Assembly (NCBI RefSeq): GCF_021261325.1
Contig: NZ_JAJSBI010000012.1
Span: 224,554-288,553 of the forward strand
DNA: 64,000 bases
Direction: 5' to 3'
DNA from: Streptomyces guryensis
GTDB lineage: Bacteria; Actinomycetota; Actinomycetes; Streptomycetales; Streptomycetaceae
The notes below the pieces were generated by a model. The model worked only from the letters and a program-made list of their open reading frames with translations, did not search any database and was not told the origin of the DNA. The position numbers were made by a program, and so were the translations under genes. Positions 1-8,757 of this stretch are shown here, piece after piece (position 1 is the stretch's first letter; every line of letters begins with the position of its first letter).

Positions 1-1145
1 GCGCCTCCGCGGGCGGCGCGCTCACCGTCGGTGGCCTCGCGGCGCTGACCGGCTGCGGCATCCCCGCAGCGGGCAAGTCGCAGGGCGGTGTGTCCGCCGA
101 CGACCACTCGGCGAAGGAGAAGGTGATCAACTTCTCCAACTGGCCCGAGTACATCGACGTGGACGACAGCGGCAAGCACCGCCCGACCCTGGACGCGTTC
201 ACGAAGCGGACCGGCGTCCAGGTCAAGTACACCGAGGACATCAACGACAACGACGAGTTCTTCGGCAAGATCCAGCCGCAGCTCGCCGCGGGCCAGGACA
301 CCGGGCGCGACCTCATCGTGCTCACCGACTGGCTGGCCGCCCGCATGATCCGCCTCGGCTACGTCCAGAAACTGGACGCGTCCAACCTGCCGCACGCCTT
401 CGCCAACCTGTCCGACCAGTTCCGCAGCCCCGACTGGGACCCGGGCCGTGCCTACTCGTACCCCTGGCAGGGCATCTCGACCGTCATCGCCTACAACAAG
501 AAGGCGCTCGACGGCGTCGAGGTGAAGTCGGTCTCCGACCTGCTCGACAACCCCAAGCTCAAGGGCCGCGTCGGCTTCCTGACCGAGATGCGCGACAGCA
601 TCGGCATGACGATGCTCGACATGGGCAAGGACCCGGCGAAGTTCACCACCGACGACTACGACGCGGTGATCGCCCGCCTCCAGAAGGCCGTCGACAAGGG
701 CCAGATCCGCCGCTTCACGGGTAACGACTACACGTCCGACCTCACCAAGGGCGACTTCGCCGCGTGTGTCGCCTGGGGCGGCGACATCGTCCAGCTGCAG
801 GCGGACAACCCGGATGTCGGCTACGTCATCCCCGCCAGCGGCTACATGACGTCCACCGACAACATGCTGATCCCCAACAAGGCACGCCACAAGACGAACG
901 CCGAGCGGCTCATCGACTACTACTACGAGCCGGAGCCGGCCGCCGAACTCGCCGCGTACATCAACTACGTGAGCCCGGTCGCGGGGGTGAAGCCGTACCT
1001 TGCCAAGATCGACAAGTCGGCGGCGGACAACCCGCTGATCCTCCCCGACCAGGCCATGCAGGCGAAGTCCCATGCCTTCCGCTCGCTGAGCTCGAAGGAA
1101 GAGACGGCCTACCAGCAGAAGTTCGCAAAGCTCACAGGGGCGTGA
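1..1145 (+). CDS. potD: Spermidine/putrescine ABC transporter substrate-binding lipoprotein (5' end outside window)
   Basis: This is the extracytoplasmic polyamine-binding subunit of a PotABCD-type importer. The reading frame is open from base 3, so the start lies upstream of the window. The first visible residues run into a lipobox (L-T-G-C, about residues 16-19 of the visible part), and the GG/AA-rich run before it looks like a signal peptide, so the mature protein is probably a lipid-anchored receptor. The body (FSNWPEYIDV, then PWQGISTVIAYNKK and DNMLIPNKA) is typical of PotD/PotF periplasmic-binding proteins. Its stop overlaps a GTG nine bases ahead of the next start, so translation is probably coupled to potA. 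A GTG at 90 is an internal codon and not the start. Putrescine or spermidine is the likely ligand, but the exact polyamine cannot be read from sequence. Confidence 0.9.
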   Translation, partial: ASAGGALTVGGLAALTGCGIPAAGKSQGGVSADDHSAKEKVINFSNWPEYIDVDDSGKHRPTLDAFTKRTGVQVKYTEDINDNDEFFGKIQPQLAAGQDTGRDLIVLTDWLAARMIRLGYVQKLDASNLPHAFANLSDQFRSPDWDPGRAYSYPWQGISTVIAYNKKALDGVEVKSVSDLLDNPKLKGRVGFLTEMRDSIGMTMLDMGKDPAKFTTDDYDAVIARLQKAVDKGQIRRFTGNDYTSDLTKGDFAACVAWGGDIVQLQADNPDVGYVIPASGYMTSTDNMLIPNKARHKTNAERLIDYYYEPEPAAELAAYINYVSPVAGVKPYLAKIDKSAADNPLILPDQAMQAKSHAFRSLSSKEETAYQQKFAKLTGA

Positions 1146-1150
1146 CGAAG

Positions 1151-2302
1151 ATGACGACAGAACACAGCGGCGACGTCCGCCTCTCCGGAATCAGCAAGAC
1201 CTACGGTTCCTTCACCGCCGTACACCCGCTCGACCTGACCGTGCCCCAGGGGTCCTTCTTCGCCCTGCTCGGCGCCTCCGGATGTGGCAAGACCACCACC
1301 CTGCGCATGATCGCCGGCCTGGAGGAGCCCAGCGGCGGCACCGTCCATCTCGGCGAGCAGGAGGTCACCCATCTGCCGCCGTACAAGCGGCCGGTGAACA
1401 CGGTCTTCCAGTCCTACGCCCTCTTCCCGCACCTCGACATCTTCGAGAACGTCGCCTTCGGTCTGCGCCGACGCGGCATCAAGTCGGTGAAGAAGCAGGT
1501 CGAGGAGATGCTGGAACTGGTCCAGCTCGGCGAGCAGGCACGCAAGAAGCCGCACCAGCTGTCGGGCGGCCAGCAGCAGCGCGTGGCCGTGGCCCGCGCG
1601 CTGATCAACACCCCCAAGGTGCTCCTCCTGGACGAGCCCCTCGGCGCCCTCGACCTCAAGCTGCGCCGCCAGATGCAGCTGGAGCTCAAGCGCATCCAGA
1701 CCGAGGTCGGCATCACCTTCATCCATGTCACGCACGACCAGGAGGAGGCCATGACCATGGCCGACACCGTCGCCGTGATGAACGCGGGCCGCGTCGAACA
1801 GCTCGGCTCGCCCACCGACCTCTACGAGAACCCGGACACCACCTTCGTCGCCAACTTCCTCGGCACCTCCAACCTGATCGAGGCCGAGGTCGACACCAAG
1901 AACGGCGACGACATCGTCCTGAAGGCGGGCGGCGGCAAGCTGGTCCTGCCCGAGGCGCGCTGCAGCGCTCCCACGACGACCGGCGGCAAGGTCCTGGTCG
2001 GCGTCCGCCCCGAGAAGATCTCCCTCACCCACGCCGACGAAGCGGGCGAGATCGCCGAGGGCCGCAACCGCATCACCGGCAGGATCGCCGACTCCAGTTT
2101 CATCGGCGTCTCCACGCAGTACGTCATCGACAGCCCCGTCTGCCCCGAGTTCGAGGTCTACGCGCAGAACATCGACCGCGACGCCCGGCTGGTGCCCGGC
2201 GCCGAGGTCGTCCTGCACTGGAACCCGGCGCACACCTTCGGCCTCGACGCGGCCCAGGACATCGACGCCGGTGTCGCCGAGGTCGAGGAGGACGCCGCCT
2301 GA
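1151..2302 (+). CDS. potA: Polyamine ABC transporter ATP-binding protein
   Basis: This 383-residue protein is the ATPase that powers the polyamine importer from the cytoplasmic face. Walker A (GASGCGKTT) is at residues 41-49, the ABC signature LSGGQ at 137-141, and Walker B (LLLDEP) ends at about residue 163 with Asp161. A C-terminal TOBE-like domain starts near residue 280. I chose ATG 1151 because an AGGGG lies about 10 bases upstream. A GTG at 1142 overlapping the potD stop is the alternative, giving three more residues. The stop overlaps the start of the next permease gene (ATGA). The order binding protein, ATPase, permease, permease is the usual polyamine cassette, though not the potABCD order of E. 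coli. Confidence 0.95.
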   Translation: MTTEHSGDVRLSGISKTYGSFTAVHPLDLTVPQGSFFALLGASGCGKTTTLRMIAGLEEPSGGTVHLGEQEVTHLPPYKRPVNTVFQSYALFPHLDIFENVAFGLRRRGIKSVKKQVEEMLELVQLGEQARKKPHQLSGGQQQRVAVARALINTPKVLLLDEPLGALDLKLRRQMQLELKRIQTEVGITFIHVTHDQEEAMTMADTVAVMNAGRVEQLGSPTDLYENPDTTFVANFLGTSNLIEAEVDTKNGDDIVLKAGGGKLVLPEARCSAPTTTGGKVLVGVRPEKISLTHADEAGEIAEGRNRITGRIADSSFIGVSTQYVIDSPVCPEFEVYAQNIDRDARLVPGAEVVLHWNPAHTFGLDAAQDIDAGVAEVEEDAA

Positions 2303-3225
2303 TGGCCGCCGTCACCGAGGCGCCACCCCTGGCGCCCGCCCCCGAGACCAAGCCCCCGCGCAAGCGGGGCCGCCTGGTGCCGTACTGGCTGCTGCTGCCC
2401 GGCATCCTGTGGCTGATCGTCTTCTTCGCGCTGCCGATGATCTACCAGGCCTCCACGTCCGTGCAGACGGGCTCCCTGGAGGAGGGCTACAAGGTCACCT
2501 GGCACTTCGCCACCTACTGGGACGCGCTGTCCGAGTACTGGCCGCAGTTCCTGCGCTCGGTCGCGTACGCGGCCGCCGCCACGGTGCTGTGTCTGCTGCT
2601 GGGCTACCCGCTGGCGTATCTGATCGCCTTCCGTGCGGGCCGCTGGCGCAACCTGATCATGGTGCTGGTGATCGCGCCGTTCTTCACCAGCTTCCTGATC
2701 CGCACGCTCGCCTGGAAGACGATCCTCGCGGACAGCGGCCCGGTGGTGAGCACCCTCCACACGCTGCACGTCCTGGACGTCACCAACTGGCTGGGCTGGA
2801 CCTCCGGCGACCGCGTCCTGGCCACCCCGCTCGCGGTGGTCTGCGGACTGACGTACAACTTCCTGCCGTTCATGATCCTGCCGCTGTACACCTCGCTGGA
2901 GCGCATCGACGGGCGGCTGCACGAGGCGGCCGGCGACCTCTACGCCAAGCCCTGGACCACCTTCCGCAAGGTGACCTTCCCGCTGTCGATGCCGGGCGTG
3001 GTCTCCGGCACGCTGCTGACCTTCATCCCGGCGGCCGGCGACTACGTCAACGCCGAACTGCTCGGCTCGACCGACACCCGCATGATCGGAAACGTCATCC
3101 AGACCCAGTTCCTGCGGATCCTGGACTATCCGACGGCGGCGGCCCTCTCCTTCATCCTCATGGCCGCGATTCTCCTCATGGTCACCATCTACATTCGCAA
3201 GTCCGGGACGGAGGATCTGGTTTAA
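2302..3225 (+). CDS. potB: Polyamine ABC transporter permease, PotB type
   Basis: This 307-residue inner-membrane permease has about six hydrophobic segments. The first (YWLLLPGILWLIVFFALPM) follows a Pro/Lys-rich cytoplasmic N-terminus. The EAA-loop that contacts the ATPase is visible as EAAGDLYAKPWTTF near residues 212-225, followed by the typical FPLSMPGVVSG. PotB-like permeases of the CysTW/PotB group have this length and layout. Its start codon overlaps the potA stop by one base, which indicates tight coupling. Confidence 0.93.
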   Translation: MAAVTEAPPLAPAPETKPPRKRGRLVPYWLLLPGILWLIVFFALPMIYQASTSVQTGSLEEGYKVTWHFATYWDALSEYWPQFLRSVAYAAAATVLCLLLGYPLAYLIAFRAGRWRNLIMVLVIAPFFTSFLIRTLAWKTILADSGPVVSTLHTLHVLDVTNWLGWTSGDRVLATPLAVVCGLTYNFLPFMILPLYTSLERIDGRLHEAAGDLYAKPWTTFRKVTFPLSMPGVVSGTLLTFIPAAGDYVNAELLGSTDTRMIGNVIQTQFLRILDYPTAAALSFILMAAILLMVTIYIRKSGTEDLV

Positions 3226-4026
3226 ATGTCCGTCCTCAACTGGCTCAAGCGCCATCTCGTCGTCATCGCGGGACTGCTGACACTCGGATATCTCCTTCTT
3301 CCGAACGTCATTGTCACGGTGTTCTCCTTCAACAAGCCGAAGGGGCGCTTCAACTACCAGTGGCAGCAGTTCTCCACCGACGCGTGGAAGGATCCGTGCG
3401 GTGTCGCCGACATGTGCGGCTCGCTGTCCATCAGCCTCCAGATCGCGCTCTGGGCGACGATCGGCGCCACCGTCCTCGGCACGATGATCGCCTTCGCGCT
3501 GGTCCGCTACCGGTTCCGCGCGCGGTCCACCGTGAACTCGCTGATCTTCCTGCCGATGGCGATGCCCGAGGTCGTCATGGCGGCCTCGCTGCTCACCCTT
3601 TTCCTCAACCTGGGCGCACAGCTGGGCTTCTGGACGATCCTCATCGCCCACATCATGTTCTGCCTCAGCTTCGTCGTCGTCGCCGTCAAGGCGCGCGTGA
3701 TGTCCATGGACCCCCGCCTGGAGCAGGCGGCGCAGGACCTCTACGCCGGCCCGGCGCAGACCTTCCTGCGCGTCACCCTGCCCATCGCGGCCCCCGGAAT
3801 CGCCGCGGGTGCGCTGCTGTCCTTCGCGCTCTCCTTCGACGATTTCATCATCACCAATTTCAACGCGGGCTCGACCGTCACCTTCCCCATGTTCGTCTGG
3901 GGCTCGGCACAGCGCGGGACGCCCGTTCAGATCAATGTCATCGGTACGGCCATGTTCCTCGTCGCCGTATTGTTGGTCCTTTCCTCGATGATCATCGGAA
4001 ATCGCCGCAACAAGCAAAAGGCGTAG
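3226..4026 (+). CDS. potC: Polyamine ABC transporter permease, PotC type
   Basis: This 266-residue second permease is the partner of PotB. It has about six membrane segments and an EAA-like loop (EQAAQDLYAGPAQTF near residues 165-180) followed by TLPIAAPGI. The phrase SFDDFIITNFNAG near residue 205 is characteristic of PotC/PotI permeases. The ATG directly abuts the TAA of potB. The G+C drops slightly at the ends of both permease genes, as is common over membrane segments. The next gene begins 29 bases on, behind a TAGGGAG ribosome-binding site, so it probably belongs to the same transcript. Confidence 0.93.
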   Translation: MSVLNWLKRHLVVIAGLLTLGYLLLPNVIVTVFSFNKPKGRFNYQWQQFSTDAWKDPCGVADMCGSLSISLQIALWATIGATVLGTMIAFALVRYRFRARSTVNSLIFLPMAMPEVVMAASLLTLFLNLGAQLGFWTILIAHIMFCLSFVVVAVKARVMSMDPRLEQAAQDLYAGPAQTFLRVTLPIAAPGIAAGALLSFALSFDDFIITNFNAGSTVTFPMFVWGSAQRGTPVQINVIGTAMFLVAVLLVLSSMIIGNRRNKQKA

Positions 4027-4055
4027 TCGCAGAAGCCCTGTAGGGAGTTGAAATC

Positions 4056-5474
4056 ATGGCCCCGAGCGCCATGAACCGTTGGACGAGATCTCTTTCCGAC
4101 GCACAGCCGGTCCCGTACTGGCTGGAAGACCCCGGCAAGCCCCACCCCGAGCCCGCGCTCACCGGCGCCGAGACCTGCGATCTGCTGGTCGTCGGCGGCG
4201 GATACAGCGGACTGTGGACCGCGCTCATCGCCAAGGAGCGCGACCCCGCACGGGATGTCGTCCTGCTGGAAGGCCGCGAGGCGGGCTGGGCCGCCTCGGG
4301 CCGCAACGGCGGCTTCTGCGCCGCCTCCCTCACCCACGGCCTGCCCAACGGTCTGACCCGCTGGCCCGACGAGATCCACAAGCTCCAGGAACTGGGCGCC
4401 CGCAACCTCGACGAGATCGAGAAGGCGGTCGCCCGCCACTCCCTCGACTGCGACTTCGAGCGCACCGGCGAGATCGACGTCGCGACCGAGACGTACCAGG
4501 CACGGGAACTGCGCGACTGGTACGAGGAGATGGAGCGCGAGGGCCTGGCCGGAGGTGTCGAGTTCCTGGACGCGGAAGCCGTACGGGAACAAGTCGACTC
4601 ACCGACATTCCAGGCCGGCCTCTGGGACCGCGGTGGCGTCGCCATGCTCAACCCGGCGAAGCTCGCCTGGGGCCTCAAGCGCGCCTGCCTCGCCCTGGGC
4701 GTCCGCATCTACGAGCACACCCCCGCCCTCACCCTGAAGCCGTACGGCGCCGGGATGGCCGTACGCACTCCTTATGGCTCCGTCCGCGCCCGCAAGGTCG
4801 CCCTCGGCACCAACATCTTCCCCAACCTGGTCAAGCGCGTCCGGGCGTACACCGTCCCGGTCTACGACTACGCGCTGATGACCGAGCCGCTCAGCGAGGA
4901 GCAGCTGGCGTCGATCGGCTGGAAGAACCGCCAGGGCCTCGGGGACAGCGCCAACCAGTTCCACTACTTCCGCCTCTCCGCGGACAACCGCATCCTGTGG
5001 GGCGGTTACGACGCGATCCACCACTACGGCGGCCGGGTGCGCCGCGAGTACGACGACCGTCCGGAGACCTACGCCAAGCTCGCCCGGCACTTCTTCACCT
5101 GCTTCCCGCAGCTGGAGGGCGTCCGCTTCACGCACGCGTGGGGCGGAGCCATCGACACCTGCTCGCGTTTCTCGGCGTTCTTCGGCACCGCGCACCACGG
5201 CAACGTCGCCTACGCGGCGGGCTACACGGGTCTCGGCGTGGGCGCCACCCGCTTCGGCGCGGAAGTGATGCTCGACCTGCTGGCGGAGGAGAGCACGGAA
5301 CGCACCTCCCTCGAAATGGTCCGCAAGAAGCCCCTGCCCTTCCCGCCCGAGCCCTTCGCCTGGACCGGCATCGCGCTCACCAAGTGGTCGCTGGCGCGCG
5401 CGGATTCACATGGCGGCCACCGCAACCTCTGGCTGCGCACGATGGACAGGCTGGGCCTCGGCTTCGACAGCTGA
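4056..5474 (+). CDS. FAD-dependent oxidoreductase, gamma-glutamylputrescine-oxidase-like (DAO family)
   Basis: This 472-residue flavoprotein of the D-amino-acid-oxidase fold has its dinucleotide-binding GGGYSG at about residues 47-52 and the RNGGFC motif typical of PuuB/OrdL proteins at about 85-90. The C-terminal HAWGGAID and GYTGLGVGATRFG segments complete the FAD site. The family oxidises the amine of gamma-glutamylputrescine or related substrates with release of H2O2. It lies 29 bases behind potC and downstream of a polyamine importer, which supports a polyamine substrate. The gene could instead act on another secondary amine. No glutamylpolyamine synthetase is visible here, but one could lie left of the window. 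Confidence 0.8.
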   Translation: MAPSAMNRWTRSLSDAQPVPYWLEDPGKPHPEPALTGAETCDLLVVGGGYSGLWTALIAKERDPARDVVLLEGREAGWAASGRNGGFCAASLTHGLPNGLTRWPDEIHKLQELGARNLDEIEKAVARHSLDCDFERTGEIDVATETYQARELRDWYEEMEREGLAGGVEFLDAEAVREQVDSPTFQAGLWDRGGVAMLNPAKLAWGLKRACLALGVRIYEHTPALTLKPYGAGMAVRTPYGSVRARKVALGTNIFPNLVKRVRAYTVPVYDYALMTEPLSEEQLASIGWKNRQGLGDSANQFHYFRLSADNRILWGGYDAIHHYGGRVRREYDDRPETYAKLARHFFTCFPQLEGVRFTHAWGGAIDTCSRFSAFFGTAHHGNVAYAAGYTGLGVGATRFGAEVMLDLLAEESTERTSLEMVRKKPLPFPPEPFAWTGIALTKWSLARADSHGGHRNLWLRTMDRLGLGFDS

Positions 5475-5505
5475 GATGCCCCCGCCCCTGGGCGATTGCG
5501 GCGAT

Positions 5506-5521
5506 TGTGATCCAGATCACT
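5506..5521. promoter_or_regulatory. Candidate Crp-binding site
   Basis: The sequence TGTGATCCAGATCACT is a near-perfect match to the TGTGA-N6-TCACA consensus, with 15 of 16 positions symmetric. It lies 95 bases upstream of the start at 5616 and just beyond the oxidase stop. Streptomyces have a Crp protein recognising similar sites. No clear promoter hexamers were fixed around it. Confidence 0.5.
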
Positions 5522-5615
5522 TTATCGGGTCGGGAAGACCCGCGTAATGCCCGCCGGGAGACCCCCCTCTCTCCTGTGACGCGACCGGCGTCCAGGAGAG
5601 ACAGGAGGTCTCCTC

Positions 5616-6068
5616 ATGGCTGGGGCGAACACGGCGGTCGAGTGGCTGGCGTCCGTTGCTCCAAACCCCGAGGCCTGCCGCTGGGAGTGGGAGCGCAGTC
5701 CCCTGGGGATCGCGCTGCTGCCCGCGGGCAGGGCCTGGGACGTACTCATCCTGCCGGGCGAGCTCGGTTATCCCACGCTCGACGTCCTCACCCGCTTCCT
5801 CGACCGGCCCGGCCCGGTGCTGGTCGACTTCGGGGACGCCCGCATGGGCTTCTTCGTGCCGCCGGGCACCGCGGCCCGCTGGCTCGGTACCGGCATCCGT
5901 ACGGCAGGGTCCGGCACCTGGATCGTGGTGCCGTACCCGGGACGCTCGACCGGCGGCGTCCGCTGGCTGGTCCCGCCGGACGGCTCGGGCACGCTCACCG
6001 ACCCCGCGCTCCTCGAACTGGCGATGCACGAGGCGGCGGCGGGCCTGGCGCGCGAGGAGGACACCTGA
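5616..6068 (+). CDS. Hypothetical protein, possibly Prim-Pol-like fold
   Basis: This protein of 150 residues has no signal peptide or membrane segment. A strong AGGAGG lies 11 bases before the ATG, inside a small inverted repeat (GAGGTCTCCTC). The text resembles small actinobacterial proteins related to the N-terminal part of bifunctional DNA primase/polymerase domains, with repeated short beta strands rich in Pro, Gly and Trp (WDVLILPGE, GPVLVDFGD, GTWIVVPYPG, VRWLVPP). That resemblance is from memory and weak, and no catalytic acidic motif can be pointed to. It stands alone between a polyamine oxidase on the same strand and a convergent phosphatase. A Crp-like site lies upstream. Confidence 0.7.
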   Translation: MAGANTAVEWLASVAPNPEACRWEWERSPLGIALLPAGRAWDVLILPGELGYPTLDVLTRFLDRPGPVLVDFGDARMGFFVPPGTAARWLGTGIRTAGSGTWIVVPYPGRSTGGVRWLVPPDGSGTLTDPALLELAMHEAAAGLAREEDT

Positions 6069-6103
6069 CGGGCCACTGATGGCCAGAGGTCTACACGGAC
6101 GGC

Positions 6104-6997
6104 TTACGCAGACTGCTCACCCAGGCGGCGGACAAGGACGGACTGCTCGGACTCACCGAACTCGCGTCGGCCCCCCGTGCGGCCGACGCGGAGCAGGAAG
6201 ATCCACAGAGATGCGAGCAGCACCGCGCACAGACACCAGCTGGCCACGACGTCCAGGGGCCAGTGATAGCCGCGCCGCACCAGCCCGAACCCGACGGCGA
6301 GATTGACGGCGGCGCAGGCGATGACCAGCGCACGGCGGGTGTGCACCGCGCGGAACCGGGGGAGCAGGAGCAGGGTCGCCGAGCCGTATGCGACGGCGGC
6401 CGTCGCGGTGTGGCCGGACGGGTAGTAGCCGGTGCCAGGGGGCACGACGGGGGTGCCCGGGCGGTCGATCAGCACCTTCAGGGGCACGACCAGGGCGGGG
6501 ACCAGCGCCATCAGGAGCGCGGCCGCGAGCGGCGGCAGCCACCAGCGGTACGTCCCCGCCGCACGTCCCCGCCAGGCCACGTACGCCAGGACGACGGTGA
6601 GCACGGGCACGGCGACCCCGATATCGCCCAGGTCGGCGAGGAGTTCCGAGAAGCGGTCCGGGTGGGCGAGAGCGCCGCTGACCCGCCGGTCCACGCGCAG
6701 AAGCAGGCCGTTGGACACGACCTGCCAGGTGATCAGCGCGAAGAGGAGGGCGGGAAGCCCGAGAAGGAGAAGAAAGGAGGTCGGCCGCCCCGGAACAGGG
6801 GGGGTAGTTCCGGGGCGGCCGATCAGATCGGATCGACGCCCGTCCCGGGGGGTTTGGGGCGGGCGACTGTCCGATCGGTGAGGAGATCCGGAGCCGGAAG
6901 CTCCGGGTGTGTGCGCGAGGGCACGACCAGGTCGTAGCTGGGGAGGCCACGGCCTGAAATCGCCCACAGTCCCCTGTGAGCGGGGTGTATCTCTCAT
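6104..6997 (-). CDS. PAP2-family membrane phosphatase
   Basis: This is a type 2 phosphatidic acid phosphatase-like protein with about six membrane segments. Its substrate is probably a lipid phosphate or undecaprenyl pyrophosphate at the outer face of the membrane. The three family motifs are all present: K-x4-RP (KVLIDRP), PSGH (YYPSGHTA) and the third motif RRGYHWPLD. The last ~220 residues, starting at SFLLLLGLPALLF, are convincingly coding. The start is uncertain. ATG 6997 is the only Met that precedes the first membrane segment without running into clearly non-coding text. A GTG at 6967 is another choice, and the open frame extends to 7147. A 16-bp inverted repeat falls in the 5' part, which hints that the true start may be later than any of these. 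Confidence 0.8.
   Translation of the reverse strand: MRDTPRSQGTVGDFRPWPPQLRPGRALAHTPGASGSGSPHRSDSRPPQTPRDGRRSDLIGRPGTTPPVPGRPTSFLLLLGLPALLFALITWQVVSNGLLLRVDRRVSGALAHPDRFSELLADLGDIGVAVPVLTVVLAYVAWRGRAAGTYRWWLPPLAAALLMALVPALVVPLKVLIDRPGTPVVPPGTGYYPSGHTATAAVAYGSATLLLLPRFRAVHTRRALVIACAAVNLAVGFGLVRRGYHWPLDVVASWCLCAVLLASLWIFLLRVGRTGGRREFGESEQSVLVRRLGEQSA
6781..6822. repeat. Perfect 16-bp inverted repeat
   Basis: The arm TCGGCCGCCCCGGAAC at 6781-6796 is exactly repeated in reverse complement at 6807-6822 with a 10-base G-rich loop. It sits at the 5' edge of the confidently coding part of the PAP2 gene. In RNA it would form a very stable hairpin in the leader or early coding region. It could be an attenuator, an operator for a dimeric protein, or a relic repeat. 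Confidence 0.8.
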
Positions 6998-7188
6998 CTG
7001 GGTAGAACCTACGGCAGGGGATGGGCGGAAGACAGACGGAATCGCGTCCCGCCATCCACCTCGCACACGTTCTTCACACGGCCTGACGCCGACCGCCCCG
7101 GCACCGGAATCGCGACGGATGTCAGGGCTGGGGCGGGTGATGCGCATGGGACGCGCACCCTGTGGCTGAGCTGGGGATTCCGTTTGTC

Positions 7189-8523
7189 TCAGATCCGCGC
7201 GAAGGCCTGCTCGATGATGTCGAGACCCTCGTTCAGGAGGTCCTCGCCGATGACCAGCGGGGGCAGGAAGCGCAGGACGTTGCCGTAGGTGCCACAGGTC
7301 AGGACCAGCAGGCCCTCCTGGTGGCAGGCCTTGGCCAGCGCTGCGGTCGCCTCCGGGTTCGGCTCCTTGGTCGTACGGTCCTTGACCAGCTCGATGGCGA
7401 TCATGGCGCCACGGCCGCGGACGTCGCCGATGATGTCGAACTTCTCGGCGATGGCGGTGAGGCGGCCCTTCATGACAGCCTCGATGTTCTTCGCCTTCGC
7501 GTTGAGGTCGAGCTCCTTCATCGTCTCGATCGACCCGAGCGCGCCCGCGCAGGCGACCGGGTTGCCGCCGTAGGTGCCGCCCAGGCCGCCCGCGTGCGCG
7601 GCGTCCATGATCTCGGCGCGGCCGGTGACGGCGGCGAGCGGCAGACCGCCCGCGATGCCCTTGGCGGTGGTGATCAGGTCGGGCACGATGCCCTCGTCCT
7701 CACACGCGAACCACTGACCGGTACGGCAGAAGCCGCTCTGGATCTCGTCGGCGACGAAGACGATCCCGTTGTCGGAGGCGAACTTCCGGATGGCCGGCAG
7801 GAAGCCCTTGGCGGGCTCGATGAAGCCACCCTCGCCGAGCACCGGCTCGATGATGATCGCGGCGACGTTGTCCGGGCCGACCTGCTTGCTGATCTGGTCG
7901 ATGGCCTGCGCGGCGGCCTCGGGGCCGGCGTTCTCCGGGCCGGTCGGCCAGCGGTAGCCGTAGGCGACCGGCACCCGGTACACCTCGGGCGCGAACGGCC
8001 CGAAGCCGTGCTTGTACGGCATGTTCTTCGCCGTCAGCGCCATCGTCAGGTTGGTACGGCCGTGGTAGCCGTGGTCGAAGACCACGACGGCCTGGCGCCT
8101 GGTGTACGCACGGGCGATCTTGACGGCGTTCTCGACGGCCTCGGCGCCGGAGTTGAACAGCGCGGACTTCTTGGCGTGGTCACCCGGGGTGAGCTCGGCG
8201 AGCGCCTCGGCGACCTCCACGTAGCCCTCGTACGGGGTGACCATGAAGCAGGTGTGGGTGAAGTCGGCGAGCTGCGCGGAGGCCCGGCGTACGACGGCCT
8301 CGGCGGACGCGCCGACGGACGTCACCGCGATGCCGGAGCCGAAGTCGATGAGCCGGTTGCCGTCGACGTCCTCGATGATCCCGCCGCCCGCGCGCGCGGT
8401 GAACACGGGCAGCACGGAGCCGACGCCCTGCGCGACCGCGGCGGTACGGCGGGCCTGCAGTTCCTGCGACTTCGGGCCGGGGATGGCGGTGACGATCCGG
8501 CGCTCCTGCGGAAGTGCACTCAT
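7189..8523 (-). CDS. gabT: 4-aminobutyrate aminotransferase
   Basis: This 444-residue class-III PLP aminotransferase transfers the amino group of GABA to 2-oxoglutarate, giving succinate semialdehyde and glutamate. The PLP-binding Lys is K288 in TTAKGIAGG, preceded by the cofactor-contacting VADEIQSGFCRTG. LFNSGAEAVENAVK and FDHGYHGRTN are the usual phosphate-binding and pyridine-stacking regions. The length and motifs are those of GabT rather than ornithine aminotransferase. An AGGAG precedes the ATG. It is transcribed away from the P-loop ATPase gene at 8758. With the polyamine importer and oxidase upstream and the aldehyde dehydrogenase at 12896, it fits a putrescine-GABA-succinate route. 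Confidence 0.93.
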   Translation of the reverse strand: MSALPQERRIVTAIPGPKSQELQARRTAAVAQGVGSVLPVFTARAGGGIIEDVDGNRLIDFGSGIAVTSVGASAEAVVRRASAQLADFTHTCFMVTPYEGYVEVAEALAELTPGDHAKKSALFNSGAEAVENAVKIARAYTRRQAVVVFDHGYHGRTNLTMALTAKNMPYKHGFGPFAPEVYRVPVAYGYRWPTGPENAGPEAAAQAIDQISKQVGPDNVAAIIIEPVLGEGGFIEPAKGFLPAIRKFASDNGIVFVADEIQSGFCRTGQWFACEDEGIVPDLITTAKGIAGGLPLAAVTGRAEIMDAAHAGGLGGTYGGNPVACAGALGSIETMKELDLNAKAKNIEAVMKGRLTAIAEKFDIIGDVRGRGAMIAIELVKDRTTKEPNPEATAALAKACHQEGLLVLTCGTYGNVLRFLPPLVIGEDLLNEGLDIIEQAFARI

Positions 8524-8757
8524 GAGGGGCTCCTGGGGTGTGCGGCTTTACGGACTCTTGCCTTCTTTTCTCGCAGGTTAGGACCGGGAGAGGGGGGTGG
8601 GCATGCTCCATGTGGGCGCTGTCGGGGGTGCGGGTTTGTCCGTGGTGGACATGGCGCCCCGCGCGGGGTCCGGCCGCGTAAGCGGTGAACTCCCCCTGCC
8701 GGGGCGTTAGATTGGCCGCTGACGGTGGACGGAACGGCTGGTCAGGGAGCGAGGGCG

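Noticed and set aside
764..1150. N-terminal extension of the PotA frame
   Set aside because: This stretch is the potD coding sequence in another frame. PotA homology begins right at ATG 1151.
2158..4017. A 619-codon minus-strand open frame opposite potB and potC
   Set aside because: Arg/Asp/Glu/Gly-rich shadow text opposite two convincing permeases; no start signal.
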